Shown: positions 24,734 through 35,868 of the stretch, in pieces
Numbering within the stretch: the stretch's first letter is position 1
Layout of the letters: each line of letters starts with the position of its first letter
NCBI RefSeq assembly: GCF_001411495.1
Contig: NZ_CP012982.1
Span: 992,001 to 1,056,000 of the forward strand
Length of the DNA stretch: 64,000 bases
DNA from: Burkholderia cepacia ATCC 25416
GTDB taxonomy: Bacteria > Pseudomonadota > Gammaproteobacteria > Burkholderiales > Burkholderiaceae
Direction: 5' to 3'
Translations under genes and position numbers: made by a program
The notes under the pieces: model-generated
Database searches by the model: none
Told to the model about the DNA's origin: nothing
The model's input: only the letters and a program-made list of their open reading frames with translations

Positions 24734-25369
24734 ATGAAAGTCTCGAAAACGCAGGTGGCCGAAAACCGCCTGGCCATCCTGCAGGCCGCGGCCCGGCTGT
24801 ACCGCGAGCGCGGTTTCACCGGCGTGGGGGTGGCCGACATCACACGCGAGGCCGGGCTCACCCACGGCGGGCTGTACCGGCACTTCGAATCGAAGGACGC
24901 GCTGGCGGCCGAGGCCGCGGAATACGCGTTCGAGTGGAAACTCTCCGAGCTGGAAACACCGGATGCCGATGCGAACACCGACGCCGACGGGTTCCTTCGA
25001 ACCGGAGTCGCGAATTACTTGTCGCCGCAGCATCGCGACAGCATCGGCCAGGGCTGCCCGGTGGCCGCGCTCGCGGCAGACGCGGCACGCGAAACGGGTG
25101 CGATCGCGGACGCTTTCGCCCAAGGCATCGGGCGCTACATGACGCTATTCGCGCAGCGGAGGCCCGATGGCACCGAGGCTGCGCAGATCGAACCCGAGGA
25201 CCGGGTTCGCGCAATTTCGATGCTGTCGACAATGGTGGGCGGGTTGATCCTCGCCCGAGCCACCGCGCGGGGATTGCCGGCGCTATCGGACGAGATTCTC
25301 GCGACCTTGCGCGATCATCTTGCGGCCACATGGGGCCTCGATGAAGTCAACGTCGACGGACGCGACTAG
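24734..25369 (+). CDS. TetR/AcrR-family repressor
   Basis: A 211-residue regulator. The N-terminal HTH is standard TetR: ILQAAARLYRERGFTGVGVA, then DITREAGLTHGGLYRHFESKDAL. The C-terminal ligand domain (about 70-211) resembles the AcrR-like group with LSPQHRDSIGQGCPVAALAADAAR, which is common in regulators of organic or electrophile stress. AAGGATC seven bases before ATG supports the start. It is divergent from fabF across a dyad operator, so repression of fabF and of itself is the simplest inference. Inducer unknown. Confidence 0.87.
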   Translation: MKVSKTQVAENRLAILQAAARLYRERGFTGVGVADITREAGLTHGGLYRHFESKDALAAEAAEYAFEWKLSELETPDADANTDADGFLRTGVANYLSPQHRDSIGQGCPVAALAADAARETGAIADAFAQGIGRYMTLFAQRRPDGTEAAQIEPEDRVRAISMLSTMVGGLILARATARGLPALSDEILATLRDHLAATWGLDEVNVDGRD

Positions 25370-25443
25370 AAATCAAGCGCCGAAGGGGCGAATCCCCCCG
25401 AACCACACCCTGTCCGGTGAACTCGCCCCCTTCCGGTTTCCGC

Positions 25444-27744
<2,301 letters not shown>

Positions 27745-27880
27745 GTTTTTCGATCCGGGCACGGGCGCCAGGCCAGTCCCGGCGCGATCCATGAAGGTGA
27801 TTCTAGGGATCCGCCATAAGGTGATGATTCTGTTTTAATATCGCTCCATCACTTTTTCATGATGAATACGTGAACAGTCA

Positions 27881-28852
27881 ATGACTTTTGACGCGAACGA
27901 CGTGGTCAGGCGGCTGGGCGCGCGCCTGAAGATGCGGCACCTGGTGCTGTTGCTGCAGATCCAGCAGCACGGGTCGCTGACGCGCGTCGCGGAGCACATG
28001 GCCAGCAGCCAGCCGGCCGTGACGAACGCGCTGTCCGAGCTGGAGAGCATGTTCGGCACGCCGCTCTTCGAGCGCTCGTCGCGCGGCATGCGGCCTACCG
28101 CGCTCGGCGCGGTCGTGCTCGAGCGGGCGAAGGCGATGATCAAGGATCTCGACCACCTCGCCCGAGAAATGGAGGCCGTCGCCGCCGGGCATGCGGCCCA
28201 CCTGCACATCGGCGTGATTCCGTTCATTTCCGGGCAGATGCTGTCGGCAGCGCTGAAGCGGCTGCAGGCGCGCATGGAACGGCGCCTGACCGTGACGATT
28301 CACGAAGGCACCAGCGATCAGCTCCTGCTGCAGCTCAAGGACCACAGCGTCGACATCGTGATCGGGCGGGCGTCGTCGGCGATCGACCTGGGGCAGGTTT
28401 CCTTCGAAGTGCTGTACCAGCAGCAGCCGCGCATGATCGCGAGCCGGCGTCTTGCCGCGAAACTGGCCCGCACCGCGCTGGACTGGCACAAGCTGCACGC
28501 GCTCGACTGGATTCTCGGCGCCCCGCATACGCCGATGCGGGAGCAGGTCACCGACCTGTTCCTGTCGGCCGGCATCCCGCCGCCCGTGCCGATCGTCGAA
28601 AGCTACTCGTCCAAGCTGATCGGCGAGATGATCGCGTCGAGCGACGAGGCCGTATCGATCGTGCCCGCCGACATCGCGGAAGAACTGGTGCGGATCGCCG
28701 GCGTGGCGATCGTGCCGTACTCGCTGGTCTGGACGCTCCCGCCCATCGCACTCTTTACCCGCGCCGCCGATTCGCGCTCGCCGGCGCGGGATCTCCTGGT
28801 CGACGCGTTGCGTGAGGTATGCAGGGAGACTTACGGGGAAGCGCAGCGATGA
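27881..28852 (+). CDS. LysR-type regulator beside maeB
   Basis: A 323-residue LysR-family protein. The HTH is in LVLLLQIQQHGSLTRVAEHM followed by ASSQPAVTNALSELESMFG. The effector domain contains HIGVIPFISGQMLSAALKRL and the IVESYSSKLIGEMIASSDEAV segment of the GbpR/CbpB branch, which often senses sugars or aromatic acids. It is divergent from maeB, 136 bases between starts, in an A+T-rich gap with several T-N11-A-like words, so regulation of maeB is possible though maeB is usually constitutive. Confidence 0.87.
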   Translation: MTFDANDVVRRLGARLKMRHLVLLLQIQQHGSLTRVAEHMASSQPAVTNALSELESMFGTPLFERSSRGMRPTALGAVVLERAKAMIKDLDHLAREMEAVAAGHAAHLHIGVIPFISGQMLSAALKRLQARMERRLTVTIHEGTSDQLLLQLKDHSVDIVIGRASSAIDLGQVSFEVLYQQQPRMIASRRLAAKLARTALDWHKLHALDWILGAPHTPMREQVTDLFLSAGIPPPVPIVESYSSKLIGEMIASSDEAVSIVPADIAEELVRIAGVAIVPYSLVWTLPPIALFTRAADSRSPARDLLVDALREVCRETYGEAQR

Positions 28853-28937
28853 GGCTGCGGGCGGCCGCCTGAACGGCGGTTCGCCCCGCCGGCAACCCAC
28901 GCGCGTGGCGACGGAGGCTCGCGGCACCGGCAGCGCG

Positions 28938-29615
28938 CTACTTGCTGGCGGCGAGGTGACGCAGAATGTCCGCACGCTCGGCGCTCAACACATGATCCGA
29001 GCCGTCGCCGCGGTCATAACGCTTCGCGGTGCGGTAGGAAAACCGCTTCCTGTACTGCCCGATGGCGGGATCGAACGTCCACGCGTCGACGACGAAAAAG
29101 TGCTTGCCGAAATGATCCTCGTCGTCGGCCCACACGAAGTCCGCCCGAACGAACACCGGATAGGGCGACACGTCCGGCACCTTCCACATCGCGCGATCGG
29201 CCGTCTCCGTCTGGGTGACTTCCGGCATCAGGTTCTCGATCTTGCCGTTCGCGCCATAACGCAATATCGCCACGCGCTCCAGCATCCCGCTGCCACCGCC
29301 GGAAAACATCCCCGAGAAGAACACCCACGAGCCGCCCGACGCAATCGGCAGCCGCTCGGACCGCGGCATCAGTCCGAACTGGTAAAGCTCCTTCGACGAA
29401 TGGGGAACCGGCTCGGGCGGCATCTCGAAGCACGGCGCACGATCGGGGAGCACGCAGAGTTTCACGCCGGACAGCGGAAGCCCGTCCGAATCCTGCCGGC
29501 CCTCCGCCTGGGTGAAACGCGGGAATGCCGGTTCGCTCGGGGCGGCCTGCGCACCCGCGATGCCGGCGACGGAAATGCCCAGGATCACCCCGAGCGACTT
29601 GACGACCCTGCGCAT
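28938..29615 (-). CDS. Exported hypothetical protein
   Basis: 225 residues with a signal peptide (LGVILGISVAGIAGAQAAP, cleavage near residue 24). The mature part has two cysteines (KLCVLP and APCFEM) that may pair, then a beta-rich domain with repeated aromatic strands (GGSWVFFSGMFSGGGSGM, FVRADFVWADDEDHFGKHFF). No family recognised. A periplasmic role is likely. The start is preceded by a purine-rich GAGAGAGGG stretch. It is a single gene convergent with the lysR gene. Confidence 0.65.
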   Translation of the reverse strand: MRRVVKSLGVILGISVAGIAGAQAAPSEPAFPRFTQAEGRQDSDGLPLSGVKLCVLPDRAPCFEMPPEPVPHSSKELYQFGLMPRSERLPIASGGSWVFFSGMFSGGGSGMLERVAILRYGANGKIENLMPEVTQTETADRAMWKVPDVSPYPVFVRADFVWADDEDHFGKHFFVVDAWTFDPAIGQYRKRFSYRTAKRYDRGDGSDHVLSAERADILRHLAASK

Positions 29616-29720
29616 GCACCTGCCCTCTCTCTCATGTTTTGATAGCCGCGAATTGTCGATGATCCGGCCGCTTCTGTCGAACGGGCGGTTGCGGCCGACG
29701 ATGCGCTTCGCGCTGGTTCG

Positions 29721-29912
29721 TCAGACCGTCGCCAGAACCAGACGCCCCGGCGATGCGCCGATGTGCAGCCCGTCGGCGCGATTCGCGAGGTAGCGCCGGT
29801 TCAACTCGTCCGGCGTCCATGTGTTGCTGTGGCTGAAGCCCAGCGCGGCGAGCCTCGCGGCCTCGTCGAGATACATCGTCACGCCGAGCCAGCTGATCAG
29901 CGCCGGTTTCAT
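29721..29912 (-). pseudogene. Remnant of a TIGR00027-type SAM methyltransferase
   Basis: The 63 codons read ISWLGVTMYLDEAA then LAALGFSHSNTWTPDELNRRY then ANRADGLHIG. These are the post-catalytic strand and the extreme C-terminus of class I methyltransferases of the leucine carboxyl methyltransferase-like (TIGR00027) group. The catalytic SAM-binding half and the linker between the two pieces are missing, so it is a decayed gene with an internal deletion. It still has an ATG that overlaps the stop of the upstream gene (ATGA) and may be translated. Confidence 0.6.
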
Positions 29913-30376
29913 TCCCTGCGCCGCTTGCGGAGAACAACCTCCAGCATCTCGGCCGGCGAAAGCTCCCGCCCGTCGTATCCGGCGCCGAAGTAGGCCTCGG
30001 GCCAGAAGATGAGGTCCGAAATGCGGTCATCGCCGGTGTTGACCGACAGACATCGAACCCAGTAATCGACAAGCGCCTCGTCGCCTCGAGATCCCCATAC
30101 GGCATCCAGCAATTCCAGCAGCTCCGGTTCCGACAGATCGGTCGGCACGGTATGCCAGTCGATTGCCAGTCGCTTCGCAAATCCGTCGGCACTCGTCGAG
30201 CCAAACGCGCCGAGCACGTCGATTTGATCGACGTCCTCGCCAAGCAATCGGGAAATCTGCTGCAACTCCGCTACGTAACCGCGTCCGTTCTCGTGCAGTT
30301 GAAACACGGCTCTTGTCAGCGGCAGCAGGTGTCGAAGCTTGTCGTGGTCGACGGGGTCGCGCAGTTCGGCTCGCAT
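29909..30376 (-). CDS. 155-residue hypothetical
   Basis: A soluble, acidic, helical protein starting MRAELRDPVDHDKLRHLLPL. It contains QISRLLGEDVDQIDVLGAFG and LSEPELLELLDAVWG, and ends in a basic VVLRKRRRE. It resembles small immunity-like or DUF proteins of Burkholderia in composition, but I recognise no family. GAGAAC lies upstream of the ATG. Its stop overlaps the start of the methyltransferase remnant. It follows the GNAT gene on the same strand by 67 bases. Confidence 0.55.
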   Translation of the reverse strand: MRAELRDPVDHDKLRHLLPLTRAVFQLHENGRGYVAELQQISRLLGEDVDQIDVLGAFGSTSADGFAKRLAIDWHTVPTDLSEPELLELLDAVWGSRGDEALVDYWVRCLSVNTGDDRISDLIFWPEAYFGAGYDGRELSPAEMLEVVLRKRRRE

Positions 30377-30443
30377 GCGTGTTCTCGGGGTACGGCGGTT
30401 GGTTGAGGTATCCAGGTGGATTTGCCGAGGTTCCAGTTGAACG

Positions 30444-30938
30444 CTAAACAGCGGGTTTCTCGTACAGCGACCAGACAATCCCGTCCGATTTCAACCCCAC
30501 GCGAATGAAGCCAAGCGACTCGTAGTAAGCGCAGAGCGTCACGTTTTCGACGGCGCAATCGAGCCGGACAAAATGCCGGTTCAAGCTGCTCACCTTGCGA
30601 GCGCACCAGTCGAGCATGAAACCGCCGAGCCCGAGCCCGTTGAAGCCTTGCCGCACGCAAAGCCCGTGCACGTAACCGGCGATCGGCGCCTGCGGCCCCC
30701 AGTGCCGGTCTTCGCCGAAGCCGAGCGAGAACGTTCCGGCCAACGCGCCGTCCAGCTCGACGACATACACGTCCTTTTCAGCAACGTTGCTCCGTACCCA
30801 CCGCTCGGAAAATCCGTCGCCTTCCTTGCCCCACGCATGGTCGCCGTACGTGAGCTTCTTCGCGTGTGCATCGTTCCGGATCCGGGTCAGCGCCGGTACG
30901 TCGTCTGCCGTTGCCCTGCGGATGTTTTTCGAGGTCAT
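30444..30938 (-). CDS. GNAT-family N-acetyltransferase
   Basis: 164 residues with the GNAT fold. The N-terminal strand IRRATADDVPALTRIRNDA is typical. Motif A covers VHGLCVRQGFNGLGLGGFML, where the acetyl-CoA pyrophosphate loop (Q/R-x-x-G-x-G/A) reads RQGFNGLGLG, and the C-terminal YYESLGFIRVG is standard. The acceptor is unknown. The start MTSKNIRRAT was chosen because family members begin one strand before the first conserved motif. Confidence 0.82.
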   Translation of the reverse strand: MTSKNIRRATADDVPALTRIRNDAHAKKLTYGDHAWGKEGDGFSERWVRSNVAEKDVYVVELDGALAGTFSLGFGEDRHWGPQAPIAGYVHGLCVRQGFNGLGLGGFMLDWCARKVSSLNRHFVRLDCAVENVTLCAYYESLGFIRVGLKSDGIVWSLYEKPAV

Positions 30939-31046
30939 CGTCCGTTTCTCCGTGGCGTCTTCACGTCGCGGCTCGACAGCCGCCATCCCGCCAAGCCGTA
31001 TTTTCGACAGCGGGCACTCGCCCGGTCAGCCGAAGGCACGACGCTC

Positions 31047-31490
31047 TCATGAAGCTGCCGCCTGGAACCAGCGCGTACACGGGCCCGTGTAAATGAGCAC
31101 GGTTGCGATCGCATTGGCGAGAAAGCCCACTTCGATCAGGCTCAGCCTGAAAGGGAGCCCCATCACGAGAAGGGCCATCGTCGTGACGACCGTGAGCCCC
31201 AGTTCCAGCACACGCGCCAGCTTTTGTCGCTGGCAGAGGCCCACGATCAGGCTCGCGTTCAGCAAAAGCCAGAAGGCCTGGATGATCCCGACCATCGCAG
31301 CGCCTTTGCGCATGAGCACGGCTTTCGCCGCGGGGACTTCGCCAGCCTGGTCGAAACCCAGCATCGTGAGCCAGACGGCGAATCCGGCCTCGATGAGCCA
31401 GACGATCGTGAAGAGCGCGATGGCGTGACGGATCTGCAGCGGTGCGTCGGCGCGAAACGCCGGCATGGCCTTCAACTTGCTGATTGGCAT
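31047..31490 (-). CDS. Four-helix membrane protein, hypothetical
   Basis: 147 residues with four hydrophobic helices: HAIALFTIVWLIEAGFAVWL, AAMVGIIQAFWLLLNASLIV, LELGLTVVTTMALLVMG and a last one ending VLIYTGPCTRWF. Short loops and few charges suggest a small inner-membrane protein of the DoxX- or DUF-like type. No function is visible. It is a single gene on the minus strand in a run of small genes. Confidence 0.62.
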   Translation of the reverse strand: MPISKLKAMPAFRADAPLQIRHAIALFTIVWLIEAGFAVWLTMLGFDQAGEVPAAKAVLMRKGAAMVGIIQAFWLLLNASLIVGLCQRQKLARVLELGLTVVTTMALLVMGLPFRLSLIEVGFLANAIATVLIYTGPCTRWFQAAAS

Positions 31491-31641
31491 CGTCTCTTTC
31501 AGGAAGCTTGCGCTCCCCGCCCCGGATTGTGTTCGTATCGTATTTGCCGCTTGTCGATTTCACGACGCAGCGAGTTTCGGCCGAGTGTAGTCCATCCGCA
31601 ATCGCCTCAGACGCGTACACGCACGCACGCCGAACACGCCT

Positions 31642-31869
31642 CTAGTGCGAAGCATTCAAGCCCTGCCGGAGAGCCTCATAGATCCCCGCGCCGGCATCAA
31701 CGATGAACAGGAGTGCAATGGCGACGCACGCAACGCGCACGATACCGCGCAGACGCGTCACGCCGACATACAGCCCGACAGCGCCGACGCAAAGCGTCAC
31801 GGGCCAGTAGATGGCCCCCATGAGAATCGCGATGACGGGAAAAGGCAGGTCAATGGCGATGTCACTCAT
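31642..31869 (-). CDS. Two-helix membrane protein, hypothetical
   Basis: 75 residues starting MSDIAIDLPFPVIAILMGAI with two membrane segments (about 8-40 as one or two closely spaced helices and about 50-66, VRVACVAIALLFIVDAG). GGAG nine bases upstream favours this Met over one eight codons earlier. No family recognised. Confidence 0.5.
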   Translation of the reverse strand: MSDIAIDLPFPVIAILMGAIYWPVTLCVGAVGLYVGVTRLRGIVRVACVAIALLFIVDAGAGIYEALRQGLNASH

Positions 31870-31996
31870 CCCGGAAAGCTCCGTTGCTCGCATGAAGCAT
31901 GCGTTCGCTCATCGATTCGGCGGCATCGGTCGACCGCCGTCCATCCGCGCATGACATTGCAAGCCGCCTCGCCGCCCCATGCTGCCCGACAGGGCA

Positions 31997-32371
31997 TCAC
32001 CCCTGCGCCTGATGACACACCACCTCGATATTGTGCCCATCCGGCCCGATGACAAACGCCGCGTAGTAGTTCGCGTGATAATGCGGCCGCAGCCCCGGCG
32101 CGCCATTGTCCTTCCCGCCCGCTTCCAGCGCCGCGCGATAGAACGCATCGACCTGCTGCCGGTCGTCGGCCACGAACGCGATGTGAAGATGCGCCGGCTT
32201 CTCCGACGTCTGGAACAGGCACAACGATGGTTTGCCAGGCGGGGACATCTCGATGCCGTACGACGGATCGCCCTCACCCACCACCACGACGCCAAGCGGT
32301 TCAAGTGCGCTGAGGAAAAACGTCTTGCTGGCTGCAAAGTCGCTCACGCCGAATTTGACATGGTCAAACAT
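31997..32371 (-). CDS. VOC-family (glyoxalase-like) protein
   Basis: A 124-residue vicinal-oxygen-chelate protein. It starts MFDHVKFGVSDFAASKTFF, with the usual first metal-His region HV, and has HLHIAFVADDRQQVDAFYRAAL then GPDGHNIEVVCH, where the final Glu is a typical metal ligand. Such proteins include glyoxalase I, bleomycin-resistance proteins and ring-cleaving dioxygenases; this short single-copy form is usually assigned only to the superfamily. GGGGGAG precedes the ATG. Confidence 0.8.
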   Translation of the reverse strand: MFDHVKFGVSDFAASKTFFLSALEPLGVVVVGEGDPSYGIEMSPPGKPSLCLFQTSEKPAHLHIAFVADDRQQVDAFYRAALEAGGKDNGAPGLRPHYHANYYAAFVIGPDGHNIEVVCHQAQG

Positions 32372-32478
32372 GACTCCCCCTTCGGATGGATGGGTCTGCC
32401 GGCACCCGGATCGGATGTGCAAATCACCGCGATGTTGCCACATGCAGCGATCGGTGGCACACCTGCCCGCCCTCGAAC

Positions 32479-32535
32479 AAAAAAAGCCCGACACGGTCGG
32501 GCCAACGAGCGAGATACAAGAAGAATCCCGCTCAC
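32479..32535 (-). repeat. Dispersed terminator element, copy 1
   Basis: About 57 bases nearly identical to 54801-54860. Read leftward it has GCGGGATTCT-TCTTG, a short spacer, then the hairpin GCCCGAC-CGT-GTCGGGC (32486-32502) and a run of T. That is a factor-independent terminator with a conserved upstream segment. No leftward gene ends just before it here, so it may be the tail of a small RNA or a relic. Confidence 0.65.
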
Positions 32536-32738
32536 CCCTCATCGAGCGGTCACACCGCGCTGCCTGACGTCATCATGATCCGGGCAATAGCGGACGATCG
32601 CACACGACGTTGCGACCGATTGTCGATCGCCAGGCTTCCATGAAAGGGTTCGGAAAGAATGGCTATTGCGAAACGGGGGTGCCGGATGACGCATTCGCCG
32701 GCAGGGTCGGGAGCGGAACGGCCGGTGGCGCCCGCCCG

Positions 32739-32810
32739 AAAAAATTGGCCCGCACCTGAAAGCGCGGGCCAAGCCGAGAACACACAACACCTTGGGGGGG
32801 TATCAAGGCG
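32739..32810 (-). ncRNA. Candidate small RNA with a C-rich loop
   Basis: On the minus strand a -10-like TAGACT (32816-32821) precedes about 72 bases that fold into two hairpins. The first is CCTTG-ATACCCCCC-CAAGG (32790-32808), exposing a run of C in the loop. After the single-stranded spacer TGTTGTGTGTTCTCGGC comes TTGGCCCGC-N10-GCGGGCCAA followed by six T (to 32739), a strong factor-independent terminator. This layout is typical of trans-acting small RNAs whose C-rich loop pairs with G-rich ribosome-binding sites. The -35 (TTTTCT) is weak. I cannot match it to a named RNA. Confidence 0.55.
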
Positions 32811-33101
32811 AGACCAGTCTAGCCCGAGTCGCCGAAAAGAAAATTTCAGGCCACATTACAGCTATTACTCCATATAACGAAGCATCGGCCGCCGCCGTGT
32901 GCGGGCCAAGGGGCGACACATCGTCCGCGAGCGCGTGCGGCATCGCGGCGTGCCGTTCGCCGGTGTTGCTTCGGGCGGGCGACGGATGTAGTCGTGCCTC
33001 GGAATGCCTTGCCGCCTTCCCCTCAAACGCGGGCACCATCGAAGCTGGCGGTATCGCCATTCGTGCAAGCCGCGGACACCGCACTCACGCGCTGCAACGG
33101 G

Positions 33102-34016
33102 TCAGCGCGCGCCGGACAGATGCAGCGTGAACCACTCCACCGCCGCCCGGCTCGTTTCGTCGAAATGCTCGAGATACGGCGTGAAATGCCCGCCCTTGAT
33201 CTGGAGCAGGCGCTTCGGCTCCAGCGCGTTTTCCCACGCCTTGAGGCACAGGTCAGTCGGCGTCAGCAGATCGTCGTTGGCCACGATCATCAGCAACGGG
33301 GTTGGCGAGATGCGGTCGACAAACTGGCCCGGTTCGTTCTCGCGCGACATCTCGGCGCTGCGCAGCGTCACTTCGTTTTTCCAGTTCGGCGCACACCGCG
33401 CCGCCGACTCGGTGAAGAACCGGTACGCATCCGCGCCCGCCATCGCGCAGGCTGTCGCGGGGTCCGCGCTGACTGCCGGCAACATCGCCGGCACGCCGCC
33501 GGCGAATCGCTGCCGGCGATCTTCATCGAAGCGAGCCAGCGCCGCGGGCACCAGATCGGAACGCGTGCGGCGCAACGCCGACTGATATCCGCTGATCGTC
33601 GGCACCTGCGAAACCACGCATTTGACGCGCCGGTCGATGGCCGCGACTTCGAGCACGTGGCCGCCGCTGTAGCTGGTGCCCCAGATGCCGATGCGTGCGG
33701 CATCGACGTCCGGGCGCGTCAGCAGATAGCTGATCGCATCGCGATAGCCGCGCTTCTGCTGCACGGGGTCGATCTCCTGACGCGGATACCCGTCGCTCGC
33801 GCCGAAATTCCGGTGATCGTAGAGCAGCACGCCGAAACCGCCGGCGGCAAATACCTCGGCGTAGCGGTCCAGATACTGTTCCTTCACGCCGGAGAAGCCG
33901 TGCGCCATCACGATGGCCGGATACGCTTGCGTGCCGGCGATGCGCTGCGCCGGTTCGTAGTACCAGCCTCGCAGCGTGGCGGCTTCGGACAGGAATTCGA
34001 TGTCGTGTCGCGTCAT
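33102..34016 (-). CDS. Alpha/beta hydrolase, dienelactone-hydrolase/CocE-like
   Basis: A 304-residue cytoplasmic hydrolase. The oxyanion motif is in IVMAHGFSGVKEQYL, the serine nucleophile in GIWGTSYSGGHV (G-x-S-x-G), an Asp candidate in VANDDLLTP and the catalytic His in IKGGHFTPYL. It resembles the group of acetylxylan-esterase/dienelactone-like hydrolases that act on small esters. GAGGTAA eight bases before ATG fixes the start. It is next to a leftward araC-type gene (gap 87 bases), which may regulate it. Confidence 0.82.
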   Translation of the reverse strand: MTRHDIEFLSEAATLRGWYYEPAQRIAGTQAYPAIVMAHGFSGVKEQYLDRYAEVFAAGGFGVLLYDHRNFGASDGYPRQEIDPVQQKRGYRDAISYLLTRPDVDAARIGIWGTSYSGGHVLEVAAIDRRVKCVVSQVPTISGYQSALRRTRSDLVPAALARFDEDRRQRFAGGVPAMLPAVSADPATACAMAGADAYRFFTESAARCAPNWKNEVTLRSAEMSRENEPGQFVDRISPTPLLMIVANDDLLTPTDLCLKAWENALEPKRLLQIKGGHFTPYLEHFDETSRAAVEWFTLHLSGAR

Positions 34017-34103
34017 GTCGGCTTACCTCGTTCGGTCAGTGGATTCGATGACAGACACGATAAGCGTGCGCGCCGCACTCCGCGTTTGCCGGAAGGACGT
34101 TTG

Positions 34104-34970
34104 CTACGCGGAATCGGACAGTTTCGCGTACGCGCTGGGCGTCATGCCGGCAAACCGGCGAAACACGGTCGAGAAGGCGCTCGTGGTTTCGTAGCCGAGT
34201 TCGGCCGCGACGGCGATCACGGAGCGTCCCGAGGCCAGCAGCGGGCGCGCGGCCGAAATCCTGGCCTGCTGGCGCCACTGGCTGAACGACAGCCCGGTTT
34301 CGGCGGTGAACAGCCGGGCCAGTGTCCGGCTCGACGCACCGACTTCGTCGGCCCATTCCGTCAGCGTTCGCTGATCGGCCGGATTCGCGAGCATCGCGTC
34401 GCAGACCCGGGCAAGACGCCGGTCCTGGCCGGACGGCAGCCGCAACGGTTGCTCGGGAGACCACTCGATTTCGGCGAGCATGAGCTGGATGACGAGCGCG
34501 TCGCGTCCGTCGGGATCGACCTCGACCGGGAACGACGACGCACGCACGATCAACTCGCGCAGCAGCGGCGAAACGTTGACCAGGCCCGGCTGATTCGGGT
34601 ACGCGGATCGGCAGGCTCGCGGGTCGACGTAGGCGGTGCGCATTTCGAGTTGCCCGTGTGCGCGCATCGCGTGCGGCAGGTCGGGCGGAATCCAGAGTGC
34701 GCGATGCGGCGGGATCATCCACAGCGACCGGCAGGCGATGACTTCGGCGATGCCTGTCGTGGTGTAGACAAGTTGCGCGCGCGTGTGCCGATGCTCCGCG
34801 ACGACGAAGCCGTCGGGAAATGCTTTCGGCATGACGGCCGCGATAGCCGGTGCATGCTGGTAGTCGCGCGGGTCGGTACTCTTCGTGACGGGTGCGATGC
34901 CGGCCCGCTTCGGATCCGCCGCCTCGCCGTGCCCGATCGCTTTACCGTGGCCGCGCCTTTCGACCTTCAT
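34104..34970 (-). CDS. AraC-family regulator
   Basis: 288 residues with an N-terminal cupin-type sensing domain (HRHTRAQLVYTTTGIAEVIA, IPPHRALWIPPDLPHAMRAH) and a C-terminal pair of HTHs: LTEWADEVGASSRTLARLF and VIAVAAELGYETTSAFSTVF then RFAGMTPSAYA. AAGGA seven bases upstream points to the Met at 34970 rather than the earlier ones. It lies directly before the alpha/beta hydrolase gene in the same direction, so local control of that gene is a fair guess. Inducer unknown. Confidence 0.87.
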   Translation of the reverse strand: MKVERRGHGKAIGHGEAADPKRAGIAPVTKSTDPRDYQHAPAIAAVMPKAFPDGFVVAEHRHTRAQLVYTTTGIAEVIACRSLWMIPPHRALWIPPDLPHAMRAHGQLEMRTAYVDPRACRSAYPNQPGLVNVSPLLRELIVRASSFPVEVDPDGRDALVIQLMLAEIEWSPEQPLRLPSGQDRRLARVCDAMLANPADQRTLTEWADEVGASSRTLARLFTAETGLSFSQWRQQARISAARPLLASGRSVIAVAAELGYETTSAFSTVFRRFAGMTPSAYAKLSDSA

Positions 34971-35214
34971 CGCTCGTCCTTTCATGTGTGCGGAATCGCC
35001 GGCGCGTGGGACCCGGCGAACCGGACGGATGATACGGGAATGTCGGAATGAAGCAGCAAATCGGCAACCCGATCTCACCGCTGTAGCGCAAACTCGACAA
35101 GCAGCGCCGGACTTCCGATGTCGGCAGTTTCAGCAGCATGCCGCACGAACTTGGAAGTTCGATTCCGTGCTGCTATCGTTGTGCACGCAATTAATTTTCC
35201 GGAGCAGCCGATAC

Positions 35215-35673
35215 ATGCCCTTGATCCTGCGCCGAGCGACGGCGGCTGATGCCGCGGAGGTGGCTGACGTGTATCTGCGGTCGCGCAACGCGCTCGCATC
35301 CTACGCGCCGCTCGCGCACTCCGATGCGGCCGTCCGCGACTGGATTGCCAACGTACTTGTCCCGTCGGGCAACGTGACCGTTGCGATGTACGACGATCGC
35401 ATCGTCGGCATGGCCGCACACGTCATCGCTGACGGTGCGGCATGGCTCGACCAGTTGTACGTGTGCCCCGAATTCAAACGACAAGGGATCGGTTCCGCCC
35501 TCCTGGAATCGGTGAAGTCGCAGACGGTTGGCAAGCTCCAGCTCTATACGTTCCAGATGAATCGCGATGCGGCCGCGTTTTATGAGCGGCATGGTTTCGT
35601 TGCCATTGCATATAACGACGGAAGCAGGAACGAGGAAGGTTGTCCCGATGTGTTGTATTGCCTGACGCGGTAG
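35215..35673 (+). CDS. GNAT-family N-acetyltransferase
   Basis: 152 residues starting MPLILRRATAADAAEVADVY. Motif A is LDQLYVCPEFKRQGIGSALL with the CoA loop KRQGIGSA, and the C-terminal AAAFYERHGFVAIAYNDG is standard for the fold. The acceptor is unknown. CCGGAG nine bases upstream supports the start. It is transcribed rightward, divergent from the araC gene. Confidence 0.85.
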   Translation: MPLILRRATAADAAEVADVYLRSRNALASYAPLAHSDAAVRDWIANVLVPSGNVTVAMYDDRIVGMAAHVIADGAAWLDQLYVCPEFKRQGIGSALLESVKSQTVGKLQLYTFQMNRDAAAFYERHGFVAIAYNDGSRNEEGCPDVLYCLTR

Positions 35674-35868
35674 CTTCCGTCCGCATGCTCCACGTCGCCG
35701 GTCCGTCAATTGCCGGCTGGCTTTCCTGGCGTTTGCGTCGCATAAAGCGGCGCCCTGGCCATCGGCTCATGCGTCCCGCACACACAAGAACGAACCGGCT
35801 CCCGATGCGCCACAGGCCGCTGGTCCAATATATGATTCATCACCATTCAGCCGCTTCAGGTCGAACGA

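Larger units (their letters stand above)
32372..33101. other. 730-base stretch with RNA-type elements only
   Basis: No protein gene seen. It contains the dispersed terminator-bearing repeat (32479-32535) and the candidate small RNA (32739-32810), both pointing leftward. The rest, near 32880-33090, is unremarkable. Confidence 0.5.
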
